64,000 nt of DNA, taken from assembly GCA_021014945.1 (NCBI GenBank), contig MU266372.1, positions 1 to 64,000 of the forward strand. The letters run 5' to 3'. The notes under the pieces are model-generated. The model had not been told where the DNA came from. It saw only the letters and a list, made by a program, of their open reading frames with translations, and ran no database searches. Made by a program: the position numbers and the translations under genes. Origin of the DNA: Leucogyrophana mollusca. Lineage: Eukaryota; Basidiomycota; Agaricomycetes; Boletales. Each line of letters starts with the position of its first letter. Positions within the stretch are counted from its first letter, which is position 1. This document shows, piece by piece, positions 1 through 11,556 of the stretch.

Positions 1-643
1 AGGGCTCATGTATATCTAGTGCATTATTAATACCATTGGCTTTTGGCGATTTGCACTGGTTAAGATTTGGTGGTTACCATTATAATGTCAGTTAATATAT
101 TACAAGACCTGGCATAATAATTTTACTTATTGTGCAACCTTCACACCGTTTTAAAGATTGCTCGAGCAACTTAGGTTTTTGTGATGTGCCACATTATGAT
201 CATGGCGCGAGTACTGTTGCATTACAGGCATGATGATACAAATTGGGCCAGGAAGTTGTGGCTACAAGGCTATATCTGACCCTTATAAAACCCAATATAA
301 TAATTATACATATTCCGGTGATTGCACGTTTTACCGAGTCATATAAAGGTTGATCACAAAACTACGGTTTCAGTGATGATGAGCAGCTAATGGCTTTGAG
401 GTGAAAGTTCAAACCAGCCTCCACTCGAAAATCTTGGTGAAAGAGCCTCGGGTCAGGTGCCATTCTCTATTTCTCACTCCACCTGTCCCGAGTAAAGGAG
501 TCATTGCCCACACAACAACGAAAACCAGGCTCGTTGAATGCAGATTACAATATGTAAGAAACCTAGTCTATGATAACAAGGCAAGCTAATAAATACAGTA
601 CCCCAGATCTAGTCTCGACCCAGCCCGCCCCTGTCTGTCCGCG
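1..643. other. Intergenic, no gene seen
   Basis: This AT-richer stretch lies downstream of the SCAP stop codon. The longest open frame here is 62 codons, with no recognisable domain or convincing splice structure. It is probably the 3' flank of SCAP plus intergenic DNA. Confidence 0.6.
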
Positions 644-3600
644 TCAAGACGGCGAGAAGCTGAGCAGCCCGACGGTGTTCCCAAACCCTGCTATGCCAGA
701 CGACTGCCGCACAGCGAAAGGCGAGACGCGGGTGAATGGCAGTCGCGGGTGCTGGTCCTTGCTGCCACTGCTCGATGACGACGACGACAAGGAAGAACGC
801 CGCGAAGGAGACGGCGCAAGGGCCTCCGCCAACGCTGACATCGCACAGCTCTGCAGCTTCGACGCCCCCGAGTCGAACACCCAAACCTCCCACCGGTCCA
901 GCGCAGCGGCCGTCAAGCCACGCAACTGCGAAGAGAGCGGTGCCCCTCCGCCTCCTCCCCCCACCCTGCCTTTCACTTGCGTACGCGCCACGCGTCGCAC
1001 ACCGATGATCTTCCCGTCTGCAGCGTCCCAGCCGCCTCTTTCGCACATGGCTTCGCCCGCCATCACGACGATGACGTTCGCCCAGGAGGCCGAGCGTGTG
1101 GTGGCAGACGCATCGAGCGGGCCGAGGGGGTGTGCGGCGTCGTATTCGTCGATCACGGGTGGGAGCGCAAAACTTTCTGACGGACGGCGGAATGTGTCCT
1201 TCTCGCTCGCCCTCCGCGAGTGCACGCCGTGGCCCGAGACGGGGAACGCAGATGTGTCAGGGGCAGTGTTGCTCACAGCTGAGAGCCTCCTCGCAGCGGC
1301 GGCAGGCCCGGTGCCCGACGCAGAGACGATGCTGCCACTCCGCGACCGCCGACCTGTCATCAGCTCCCGGGAGGACGTCTTCCGAGGGACGTTGCGCGGG
1401 CACGAACAGCGCCTCATCTGCGAAGTGATGTGCGCGCGGTAGAAAAAGACTGATTGACCACAGGACAGCGAAACGAGGAAGCTGTCCAGGGGGAGTTCGC
1501 CGCAGAATCTGCAGTTTTCCACGCGCGCGGGGGATATACGCAGCTGATCGACGGCCCCGTGGGTTTCGTCTAGAACGAATATGCATTCACCTGTCCGCCC
1601 GTCCCAGAGCGACACCACTCCTGCCTCGGTGGCCGCGCCGATGACGATGTGGTCCTTGTCGTCGAGTTTGATATGGCAAGCATCGGCTCTGGAGACGAGG
1701 TCCGAAGGGTTGCCGGCCTGAATCGAACACCGCACAGATCGAGACGCCGCCTGGTCAGAGACATCCACCACCTCGAGCGTCCCATCCACTGTCGAAAATG
1801 CAACCAACAACCGGTCGTCGCCGTGTACTCGCATGATTATGCTCTGCGCAATGGCGGCAGCCGGACCGGCCGTGATGTACAACGGGAACGAGTCGATGTT
1901 GATATCCCACTTCGCGACCACACCGTTTTCGTACGCGGCGATCAAGGTCGGGTTGGTAGGGCCTGGGGGCGTGTTTGGTCTGGAGTATGGTCCGGCCTTC
2001 TGCTTGGGCGTTATGGAGCGCTCAAACTGGAGTGCGACAACTCCAACTGATGAGTTCTCGAAGGTGAAAGGGATGTAAGGTCTTGCGGTGTTCCCAGCCA
2101 GAGACCAGACTCCAATGATGCCAGCACCAGTGCCGACGGCACAGTACTCTCCATTGTCGTCGACCGCGACAGATGTAATGGAGGACTGAGCGGACGATGT
2201 GCTGGCTGCTCGCAGCAGGACGTCGGTGGTGTCGATGGGGATAGACGACTGACTGTCCACGCGCCACGCAACGAGTTCGTTCTGCAACCCCACCGCAGCG
2301 ACGATACTCCCGTCCCGGCTCGACGCAATCAGCTCGACGTCCGTCGCAAACGCCCGGGGTAGCGTCGTGAACGAAACCCGCCCCTCGAGCGGCTTCTCAC
2401 CCTCGCCCGGCGGCGCGTCCGCCTCCGCGCGATTCCGCTGCGCCTCGAGATACTCCGCGTCTTTGAGCAGGTAGAGCAGGAGGCCATACAGCGCTGCGAT
2501 GGTCGCGCTCATCGGCAATACGACGAGCTTGGCAAGCCAGCAGATGAACCCCAGCGTGCGCGAGGGTGCGCGGCCCTCGATACGCTGGCCTTCTTGCGCG
2601 TTGGGCGTGAAGGTGACAATGATGGGGTCCTCGATGCGGAGGTGGACGAGCGGGTCGTTGTCCGGATTGAGGACTTTCCATATGCGCAGGGCGGGGTCTT
2701 GGGAGTCGGATCGATTGGGGGCTGGCCGGACGCGCGGGAGGGAGGGGTCAGGGTCGGGGATGCTCCGTGCGCTGGGACGGGTCATGAAGTATAGCGCGGC
2801 CGTGATCGCCAGCAGCTGGAACGCTAGATGAGCAAGATGCCCATTCGCTAAGCAGGGTCACTAGAACTCACAAGGAACAAGCTTATGTTCTTCAGAGCGC
2901 GGCCCTGAAGTAGTTCTTTCGTGCGACGCGTGAACTGACGGACCTTCGAGCCCTGCTCTGACAACGACGCATCGGAGTTGAGCGAAGGTACGTTCGGGGC
3001 CAAGCTCGAGTCCTGGCGCAAGAGCTCCTCGAGCTGAAAGTTGATCAGCGCGTCAACGTATACGTCCAGGTAATCATACCAGGAAAAGCTCACTTCAAGA
3101 CGCTGTATATCGATGGACAAAACAGCGAGGAAGAATGTGTGAGCGAGGAACCAATGCGCAACCAGGACTACCACTGCAAAGGCGCAGAATTGGCGGATGG
3201 GCCCGGCGGAGAAGAAAGCGATGACGCCAAGGATGCAGTTGTAGGAGACGACTTTGAGGGTGTTTGAGGTTCCGGCTCGGCTTAGCCCTTCAGCGATACG
3301 TTCTTTGACGGGTAGAGTGATGGATGTTTTGGTGACCGCGTCGACCTGGTGACGATGGCATCATGGTATTTAATCAGAGGGCAGGTTATATGGGCACATA
3401 CCAGGTTAAACATATTCTCCGCCCCGACGAAGATGATGACTATGGGCAGTAGACTCCTGTTCACAAGTCGTCAGTTAATTAACACACAAAGCCAAGGCAT
3501 GTTCTGTGATTACCATGGAACCATCGTCACTTTGAAGCCCACCAAAGCACATACACTCAGACTTGTGATTGTACTAGCCGCGATCTCAAACAACGCTGTG

Positions 3601-4713
3601 AAAGTCAGACCGATACGAGAGTGGACCCCGTCCATGTGCTTCATGGACCATGATACGTAGGCGAAGAAGATTATGTACGCCAGATATAGGAACATGGAGA
3701 TAGATAAGAACCCTGTTGTCCGTGATAAACTGTTGTCGTACTGCAAGGCGTCAGAACAGGAGGCACGATGAACACGTTTGGGAGGCGACGAACCTCGAGA
3801 GCCATAAGTGTTGGTTCGACAGTTTCAGATGCCGCGTCGACGCTCCCCACCCCGAATGTCGAATTCACAATCACTTGTACCCATGTATTATGACCAAGAT
3901 TACTCGAACAATCAGACTCGGGGAACAGGAACGTCAGAGCGAGGAACATGGCGAAGTCGAGGTTAGAGGGATTGCGGTCGGACGAGCCACGTCCAGCGAG
4001 AACCATTTGGGGCGTCACTGGTATTCCGGCCACGGAGACGCGATTATGATACTTGAGAGTGTGAGATATGTTGGGGTCTGCGCGTAGCCTTTCTTCGTCG
4101 TGGTCCCAGAACGCCAAGGGACTTAACACAACGCAGTCGTTCTTTTCGCCCTGAAGACATGGTGTTCCGTGAGAAGAGGCGCCTTGAAGGATACGACGCT
4201 GGAGTTGTAACGCAGATAACAATGTTTGATGGTTCAACGCCTCCGTCTCTTCCGAGGTGTCGCTGCGAATTAATATTCGCTCGACGCGAAGGGTACGGTC
4301 GTTCCCGCAGCGTGCTCTCGAGAAGGCGTCGTCGCGAATTTGAAGATTTGAGTGTTCTTGCCAGAAATTGCAGAGATCCTGTTGTGCGTAGCTGCTGGAT
4401 GCGACGTATGCTGCGAGAAAAGAATCAAGAACGTTTGAAGTTGATACAAGACGTGAGTAAGATGGTGTTGCTGAGTATAAAGCGAGGGCTGGGTAGGACA
4501 GAGATGTTATTACAACTCCTGATATGAGGATTAGGCGAATCTGGTGGGTTGCACAGTGACTGTGAAGGTATTGTGAGGAGGGCAGCATTGCATGGAGAGT
4601 TGTAGGAAATTCACGTACATTCCAAAGCGACGAAGGCAGACATCCGTGAGCGTACGTATTCGTTGCAGCAGTGAGGGTCCAAGCGAGAAGAGGCTTTCGG
4701 AGTGGCGTGCCAT
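644..4713 (-). CDS. SCP1: SREBP cleavage-activating protein SCAP (sterol sensor), multi-exon
   Basis: SCAP is an ER membrane escort that senses sterol and delivers SREBP to the Golgi for proteolytic activation. The chosen start (4713) opens a short cytosolic N-terminus. An intron with donor GTACGT then gives FGIHCATHQIR and a first membrane helix (VVITSLSYPALALYS). A lumenal region follows (about 3750-4560). The sterol-sensing domain is spread over several exons between about 2850 and 3750, with FLSISMFLYLAYIIFFAY and LPIVIIFVGAENMFNLV. The C-terminal half, encoded by one long exon (644 to about 2805), carries degenerate WD40 blades and a Ser/Arg-rich insert, and contains a further hydrophobic segment. 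An in-frame upstream Met at 4761 is possible but makes the N-terminus longer than usual. The gene is divergent from PDX1. SCAP identity rests on the SSD plus C-terminal WD domain order; exon borders are inferred by eye. Confidence 0.88.
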
Positions 4714-5011
4714 TCGAGGAGACAAGTTAGATAGAACAGCGCAAGAGCATTCCTGGGCCAAATAGATAGCGTCGAAAACAAGAAACGAGGATGGCTGTGG
4801 TGTGAAATAGAGGCAAGGTTACCAGACTGTCATCATTCGTCCGAGTCAAGAGAGACGCCGACAGGACATAATGATGTTCACATGTCAAAATGTCCACTTG
4901 CTGACTTGTATACAACCCCGACTTGCTTCCGTCCAAAATTCCGTCCCAGTTTCTTCTACACGCGCCGTGTGATCCCGGATTCAACGCCCCAACTTCAATT
5001 CCTCATTCATT

Positions 5012-6224
5012 ATGCGCGCCGTAGCACAAACACTGGCTCTCGGCAGGTCTGTCTCATGCACGCGAACCGCGCTGCAGAAGCGATGTAAGTCCCAAAGCTT
5101 CAACGTTAGCAATCTCTTCATACTGACACTCATACGCCTCCCAGGGCTTCACCGGACGGGCGTGCGCTATGCAATCACCAATCTCGAGATGCCTGCCATG
5201 TCCCCAACCATGACAGAGGGTGGCATTGCAGAATGGAAGAAGAAGGAAGGAGAAGCGTTCTCCGCTGGTGATGTCCTCCTCGAAATTGTGCGTGGTCTCA
5301 AACACACCTCTCTTATGGTACTCGAAAATCTGACGGTGCAAGCTGTCTTAGGAAACTGACAAGGCTACAATAGACGTGGAGGCGCAGGATGATGGTGTTC
5401 TGGGAAAGATAATAGTAAGACATATCTGCCTGACTTCAGAACTGTTGAACGAAAGTGAACAGGCTCCAGACGGCGCGAAGAACGTCCCCGTAGGAAGAGT
5501 TATTGCTCTGCTCGCAGAGGAAGGAGACGACATCTCAAACCTCGAAGCCCCAAAGGAGGAATCAAAGCCCAGTGCCCCCAAGCCTGAGTCCTCAGCCGCA
5601 TCACAGGCTCCCCCGGAACCCAAGCCCGAGCCAACCCCAGAAGCACAGGCACCGTCCCCTCCAGCACAACATGGTTCCCATCACTACAAACACTCGCAGC
5701 CTCTCCTGCCTTCTGTCCTCCGTATCCTTCGAGAAGGCAACGTAGCCAACGCCGAAGACATCAAAGGCACTGGCGTACGCGGGATGCTGACAAAGGGTGA
5801 TGTCCTAGCATACCTCGGCAAGGCGTCCAGTCCAACTGGTACATTCAAAGAATCGAAGCCGGAAACACAGGCAGCTCCAAAACCTGAGGCACCGAAGGTA
5901 ATGCTAACCCCCGCCGCATTTCCCATCTCTCGCTGACGAATCAATGCACACCAGCCCCTGGACGGTGCTGCAATTCGACAATTGATTGTGTCTGGACTCT
6001 ACGCCAAGTCACGACCAGCACCCTTCGGTAAGTTCGCATTTTCCCAAAAGATGTGTACCCACTCAAACCACCCAACAGTCTCGAAAGCACCAGCAACTTT
6101 CGACTCCATCATAGCTGACTATCTCCCGCCCTCCCCATCCTCGTCCATCACCGCGTCGAAGCCACCCGCACCTCCGGCTAAGTTCAAAAACAGCGCAGAA
6201 GCATACTTTGATGGGTTGTTTTGA
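5012..6224 (+). CDS. PDX1: Pyruvate dehydrogenase complex E3-binding protein (protein X), mitochondrial
   Basis: The product anchors dihydrolipoamide dehydrogenase (E3) to the PDH core in the mitochondrial matrix. The N-terminal 25-30 residues are basic and Arg/Ala/Ser-rich, like a matrix targeting peptide. A lipoyl domain follows ([18 protein letters not shown]) with the lipoylated Lys in ETDKATID; this motif starts directly after an intron ending near 5350. A Pro/Ala/Glu-rich linker leads to a peripheral subunit-binding domain ([11 protein letters not shown] to [11 protein letters not shown], about 5710-5825). The acyltransferase catalytic domain of E2, with its HxxxDG motif, is absent. The protein instead ends after a short tail ([10 protein letters not shown]). 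This architecture separates PDX1 from the true E2. At least five short introns are visible. The gene is divergent from SCAP, about 300 bp away. Confidence 0.9.
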
Positions 6225-6404
6225 AGGGGTACCAGATGCTCTGGGATAGACACTTGCGATAGATATATATATGGGCTAGATTATACACTCGGATTTATGC
6301 TTCTTTGGTCCACTTGCTCCCATGAGACAGCCCGCTTGGCTCTGAACACCGTGAATGAGGGGCTGTGAGTAGTAGCACCCACAGCACACATACCTCGACG
6401 CTCA

Positions 6405-8064
6405 TTAATCACCTCCCTCGTCCAGGGCCAGACACTATCACATATATATACTATCAGCGACGGCCCCACGCGCAATCATTGCACAACTTACCCGAAACTC
6501 GATGAACGAATCTGACATGCCCCCGCGAGGCTTCGGCACCGGAACGAGGAACTGGAGGCTTAGCAGCCCTTCCTCCTCGATCCGCAGGGACGTCTTCGTC
6601 GAACTCTGTAGTGCGCGAAGCGTCTTGGATATGTGCCCGAAGCGATAGCTATTTCACGCTGGCGTTGAGCTCTAGGTTGCTCGACGGAGTGCCAGCGAGT
6701 GTGAACCAAGCGTACCTGACGCTGATGGCGTGCGTGCACTCGAACGTCTCCAACACCTCTCGGTCGTTCGGGTAGTCCATCTGCGCAGGCCAAGTCAGTC
6801 TCTTGAACAAACAGACGCCCTGAGCCTCACCTCTGTGCTGCCAAATGACCCTGATGCCTGGATCCTGAATAGCGGTTTCGCTGGTGCGGCTCGTTGCGCC
6901 CTCCGGGCTTCGTCCGCGGGGTTGCTTACGAAGGTGATCTTATCGCATGAGGGATCGAGCTCCGACAGCGCCTCGCGGAGCCAGGAGGACGACTGTGCAT
7001 GTCCATGAGCTTATGGAACGGAAGCTTGACGAGATCACGTCGAGAGGTGCGAACCTTGAAAATGATCTTGAGCACCCTGGTCAACAACGAACGCCAGCAT
7101 GAGTAAAGTTCGAAGTGCTTGGGGAGGGGGGGCGTACGTTCGGTCTCCGTCGAACGGCAGCTCAATGTTAGGCTCTGGATCAAACGTAGATATCTCACAC
7201 GTCGTCGTTGGTCCCGTCGAGTCTTCAGCGCTGCATCGCCCGTTATCAACAGTTCCGCACAGCCCAACCACAACATGATTTCGGACGCTCACAGCAAGAG
7301 AGTGAGAGGATACCCCGGCCCGCCGTAGCTAAGCCGCATGCTCGTCCTCTTCCCATGCCCACCGCCGCCAAAATACTGCTCGATGCGACTGTTATTCGGC
7401 GCGTTCGACGGCGCTCGCGAGCGCTGGCGGCCGCCTGCGTCATCGTCCGACGCGTCGTCATGCTCTCCCCGCCGCCATTTCTTGCTTTTGGACCCCGCGG
7501 TGGCGGAGGAGAACGTGGCTGTGCCAAAGATGTTGAGGCACTCGATGAGGGTACCAAGCGGGATCTCGAAGGATGTGGAGTCGGAGTCAGGCTCGGAGTC
7601 TTTAGATAGGGAGGATTGCTGGGAAGAGAGTACGCGCGTGGGCTCGAGGTTGTATTCCCATGAGTCGAAGTGGTCTGGGTAGATGTACGAGGTCGCTGGG
7701 GTGTGAGGGATAAGTACGAGTCACTAGTAATGTGCCCGCAGAACGGAAGAAGCACGCACGCACCTAAGAGCGTCCGGCCCTCTTCGACGGTGACGGTCAT
7801 GCCTCCTTCTCGGGTGAGCGTCACCGATGCGCGCTTCGAAGTGCCAATCGGACGTTCTGTTCAAGTTTTTCAAGGCATGGACTTACGTTGGCGATGTTTA
7901 TCCCCCGGAGCAGGGCAACAAAGTATCGGACATCGTGGACAGACGCTGTGAGGACCTGTCAGTTTGGGGCAAGGTCAGTTGGATCGTGAGCCTTAGGAGT
8001 GGAAAATTGATCGTACTGGCTTCGCTTCCTCGGCTTCACTCCGCTGCGACATCATCTGAGACAT
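6405..8064 (-). CDS. RAD1: DNA damage checkpoint clamp subunit RAD1 (9-1-1 complex)
   Basis: RAD1 is one of the three subunits of the PCNA-like 9-1-1 ring loaded at damaged DNA to activate the ATR-type kinase. The start at 8064 gives MSQMMSQRSEAEEAKP. An intron then leads to VLTASVHDVRYFVALLRGI and, after another intron, ATVTLTREGGMTVTVEEGRTL, which matches the beginning of the RAD1 clamp fold. An acidic and serine-rich insert (about 7430-7620) interrupts the middle. The C-terminus reads RIEEEGLLSLQF, then FIEFR, and with the last intron (donor GTAAGT near 6491) CLALDEGGD before the stop at 6405. That ending resembles other fungal RAD1 proteins. Exon joins in the central third are the least certain. 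The promoter holds an ACGCGT and clustered GTGAC motifs. Confidence 0.86.
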
Positions 8065-8129
8065 CGTTGATACGATTGAAGCCTATAAGTCGCCGAACTT
8101 GTCGAGGTTGGTTGTAGGTTCTCAATTGA

Positions 8130-8185
8130 ACGCGTCGCGCGTTTGTGACTCACAGATCACATGAATGTGACATTAGTCCTGTCAC
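8130..8185. promoter_or_regulatory. RAD1 promoter element: MCB-like ACGCGT plus GTGAC cluster
   Basis: ACGCGT lies at 8130-8135, GTGAC at 8145-8149 and 8167-8171, and GTCAC at 8181-8185, all 65-125 bp upstream of the RAD1 start. ACGCGT is the MluI cell-cycle box bound by MBF in yeasts. The 11-mer CGTTTGTGACT at 8140-8150 recurs at 12885-12895. Function is inferred. Confidence 0.4.
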
Positions 8186-8943
8186 GCGCGAGCTTGGTCT
8201 CCAAACATCACACATCGTGATCAAATGATGATGCATGATCGACGTTCCTTGCACTAGTACTCTGCGACTGTCAGTTTCGCCGCTCCGCGGAATTACAGGC
8301 ATGGCCCGTCGTCACTGGGGCATGAACAATACCAAGAGCACATACATGCGACGTTGATATCGGATTCAACACATGTCAATTTTTCATAAATAAACTCCAG
8401 TACTATGGACCATAGTGCTTGGATTTTCGCCTTTTGTGTCGTTTTGTGAGGATTCTTCGCAGTGTCATTGTATCACTGGACCGGGAAGGGAATATCACAG
8501 ACATGCTGGTACCCACAGCATCTGCTCATCCTTGATTCTTTTCCCATTCGCTAGGGACCAATGGGGACGCTCGCTAATAGACAGGATTACATTAATGTAA
8601 GCGTGCATCACGTTAGAGATATCGTTGTAGAAATGACTAACTTGCTTCTCGCTGGTATTATGATCAGTCATCACTGTTCCAATCCAGACGATATACCTAT
8701 GTGCCCGGAAATGCTAATATTATCCTGCATGTAACTGCCGCCTGCCCGGAAACTCGCTAATAGACTTGTGGATCTAGGTCTGATTTTGCCCTTGCGCTGG
8801 CAAGTCAGAACGTGCTCTGCCGTGTTCTCGTTGCCAATTTCGCGCTTGGAGCTTGGCTTCGACTTCAGGTTTCCAGATGCTTTCGAAGGTGAACACCATG
8901 ACAGTCATTCTGTCTGACGATACCGCTGCAGACCCCTCCGCCC

Positions 8944-8950
8944 TATATAA
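8944..8950 (+). promoter_or_regulatory. TATA box of the P450 gene
   Basis: The sequence TATATAA sits 52-58 bp upstream of the P450 ATG, in the correct orientation and followed by a G-rich stretch. The call is by consensus and position only. Confidence 0.6.
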
Positions 8951-9001
8951 GGTGGGGCGTGGAGGGATGTGAGTACCAGAATTCGCCAGTACTAGTAACT
9001 A

Positions 9002-11425
9002 ATGCCTTCCTTGTCTGCTCTCGCTCTCGCGTTTGGCATCTTCCTAACAGCCGCCTTTATCTCTCGCCGTGTAAAGGAAAAACGCCGCTTTATTAAAGAC
9101 GTTCGTGGCCCTCCGTCTTCATCATGGCTCCTCGGTACGTTGTTGGCATACATTTCTCACTGCCCGCTTTAATTTGTTTTGTGTGGTCTCTCGTCTTGAC
9201 AGGCAACGAACTGGAAATACGCCACCAGAGCGATGTTGGTGACGTTGATTTTCAGTGGATGCGCGAGTACGGTACCGTCTGGCGCACACAGACGAGCTAC
9301 GGGGTATGTACATCGCGTGTGGATTAGGCGGAGAAATATACCGACGAACACTAACTAATCATATACAGGGAGACAATCTCTACATAGCTGACCCTAAGGC
9401 TCTCCAATATGTGTTGCAAACCTCAGGATACCATTACCCTAAGAACATCGCGGAGAACTTCATGAACAAGATGATGATGGGTCGAGGACTTGTTTCAGCC
9501 ATTGGTGCCTAGTTATTTTCTTCTTGAGTGCGTCATTGCGTCCTCATTCACTTTCTTTTTCTCAGGAGACGCGCATCGGCGCCAGAAGAAAGTTATGAAT
9601 CCGGTGTTCTCCTCAGCCCAACTGCGATCTTTTGTCCCTTCGTTTAGGCAGACTGCAGCGAAGGTAAGGCGATTGTACCTAGCTTTCAAGACCTCCCCCT
9701 AATCCGATTCCGCGTCAGCTGAGTCACAAATGGACTGAGCTCTTGCAGGCAGGCGACGGGACGACGGAGGTTGAACTTAACGTGTCATCTTGGCTTTCGC
9801 GGACTACACTGGACATCATCTGCAATGGTAGGGTGCTGCGCGTAAATTTGATCCAATGTGTAGCTTACTATCTTGCAGCCGCTTTCAACCACCATGTCGG
9901 CGCTCTGGACAATGAGGAGAATGAGTTGACGAAGATATTCGACAATTTCTTGTAAGTCGGTCCCATGTGGCGTACTGTTAGTCTCGATCTCATACATGAC
10001 ATGCAGCACTAAATCATCGCTGTATCCTCCCGCTCGGGATCTCCTGTACAAGGGCCTGTGGAAATACGTACCCGCGAACCTCTTGGACCTCCTTGAGTAT
10101 ATGCCCACTCGACAGGATGCCCTCCGGCGTAAATTCTTGAAGCTCGCTAAGAGGATTGCAAAGGAACTCGTCGATGAGAAGATGTGCACAGTGGAAAAGG
10201 GAAGCAAAGATGCGCTGAGTGTACTAGGTGCGCGTCATCATCGTCATCCATACTCGAACTACACGCTAAACACGTTACATACACTTAGTGCGGTCCAATC
10301 AGTCAGAAGACCCCAAGGCTCAGATGGACGAGGACGAGATGTTATCCCAGATGGCGTAGGGTTTTTCCTATTTCTCCGAGAAATTCTCGCTGATTCTTAT
10401 GTCCCAAGGACGCTCATACTGGCCGGCCACGAGACCACCGCATCGACCATGTCTTGGTTACTTTACGAGCTTGCTAGACACCCCGAAGACCAACAGACGA
10501 TGCGGGAGGAGATAGCGGCGTTTCGACGTACCATCCAAGCCCGAGGAGGTAACGACTTTGGGACGTCCGACTTCGAAGCTATGCCCTTCACCAACGCCGT
10601 CATAAAAGTACGGTTACCAGTTCCCGAAAGCTAGGATTTACACGCGCTCACCCACTCCTGCGATTTGTAGGAGACCCTTCGACTTTATCCCATTGCCCAT
10701 AACTTCAACCGCTATGCCGACCGGGACGATGTGATCCCTTTGGCACAGCCCGTAGTTCTCAAGACCGGAAAAGTCGCGTCCGAGATCCACATTAACAAAG
10801 GGCAGGCGATCACTGTATCTGTTGTTGGATATAATAGGTGCAGACCGTCGAGTCTCCGCGTAAAATTATGCTGACGTTGATGACAGGGTCCCGAGCGTTT
10901 GGGGTGACGATGCGCATGAATGGAACCCAAGGAGATTTCTCGACACAAAGGAAGCAAGACAGACTTCCGTCGGCGTCTACGCTAACTTGTAAGTCGAGCT
11001 CAGTCAAATTGAATGGTAGTTGATATTCCTTATGATTGTAGAGCAACATTTTGTAAGCTTGTCTCAATAAATTCACGTTCATCGAGCTAACACAATTGTC
11101 CAGCTGCCGGCATTAGGGCGTGTATCGGGTGAGTGTTGCGAATGACGATCTTGCATCTCATGAGCTAATATCATCCATTCCGTAGCTGGCGTTTCGCGTA
11201 AGTCCCCCACATAGATCTTTGTTGTCTATGACTTGGCTCACATCAGTCTCTAGGGTGTTCGAAATGCAAGCCGTTATTGTAGAGCTTGTTGAGAAGTTCG
11301 AGCTCAAGCTCCCAGTGGTGGCGTTGGACATTCAGCGAGCCCCTGCGCAGTCCTTGGTCCCCCTCGATCGTGCTAGACCTCAGGACGGTGCTCAAATGCC
11401 TCTCAGGGTGTCCCTTGCTCACTGA
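9002..11425 (+). CDS. Cytochrome P450 monooxygenase (microsomal, class II)
   Basis: This is a heme-thiolate monooxygenase, expected to be ER-anchored and reduced by NADPH-P450 reductase; the substrate cannot be told. The N-terminal residues LALAFGIFLTAAFI form the membrane anchor, followed by a basic stop-transfer and the RGPP hinge. The I-helix motif AGHETTAST is near 10425, the K-helix ETLRLYP near 10672, and the WNPRRF meander near 10925. The heme-binding loop FSAGIRACIGWRFA has its ligand Cys at about 11119. About a dozen introns interrupt the gene. The loop itself is spread over consecutive exons of 11, 25 and 12 nt (11042-11052, 11104-11128, 11186-11197) before the final exon, which ends GAQMPLRVSLAH. 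All key residues are present, so the gene looks functional. A TATA box precedes the start. No biosynthetic cluster surrounds it. Confidence 0.94.
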
Positions 11426-11556
11426 GGCACTGTTACAAACATAAGTTATGTTTCGCACTTAGACAGTGATCTCTGAATACATCTCGGACATTCAATATGA
11501 CATCGTGAAAATCAAGCATGCAAGCTATGGGTGCCTATACTGAGTGTGCCTTTCTT

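Larger units (their letters stand above)
8065..9001. other. Divergent intergenic region RAD1/P450 with short repeats
   Basis: No gene is supported here. The RAD1-proximal side (8130-8185) has an ACGCGT and three GTGAC/GTCAC pentamers. The central part has a 13-bp direct repeat (CTCGCTAATAGAC at 8570-8582 and 8753-8765) and two copies of GCCCGGAAA. The P450-proximal end has a TATA box. Confidence 0.6.

Noticed and set aside
570..1442. 290-codon plus-strand frame
   Set aside because: It lies antisense to the last exon of SCAP, and its Pro/Ser/Arg composition is that of a shadow frame.
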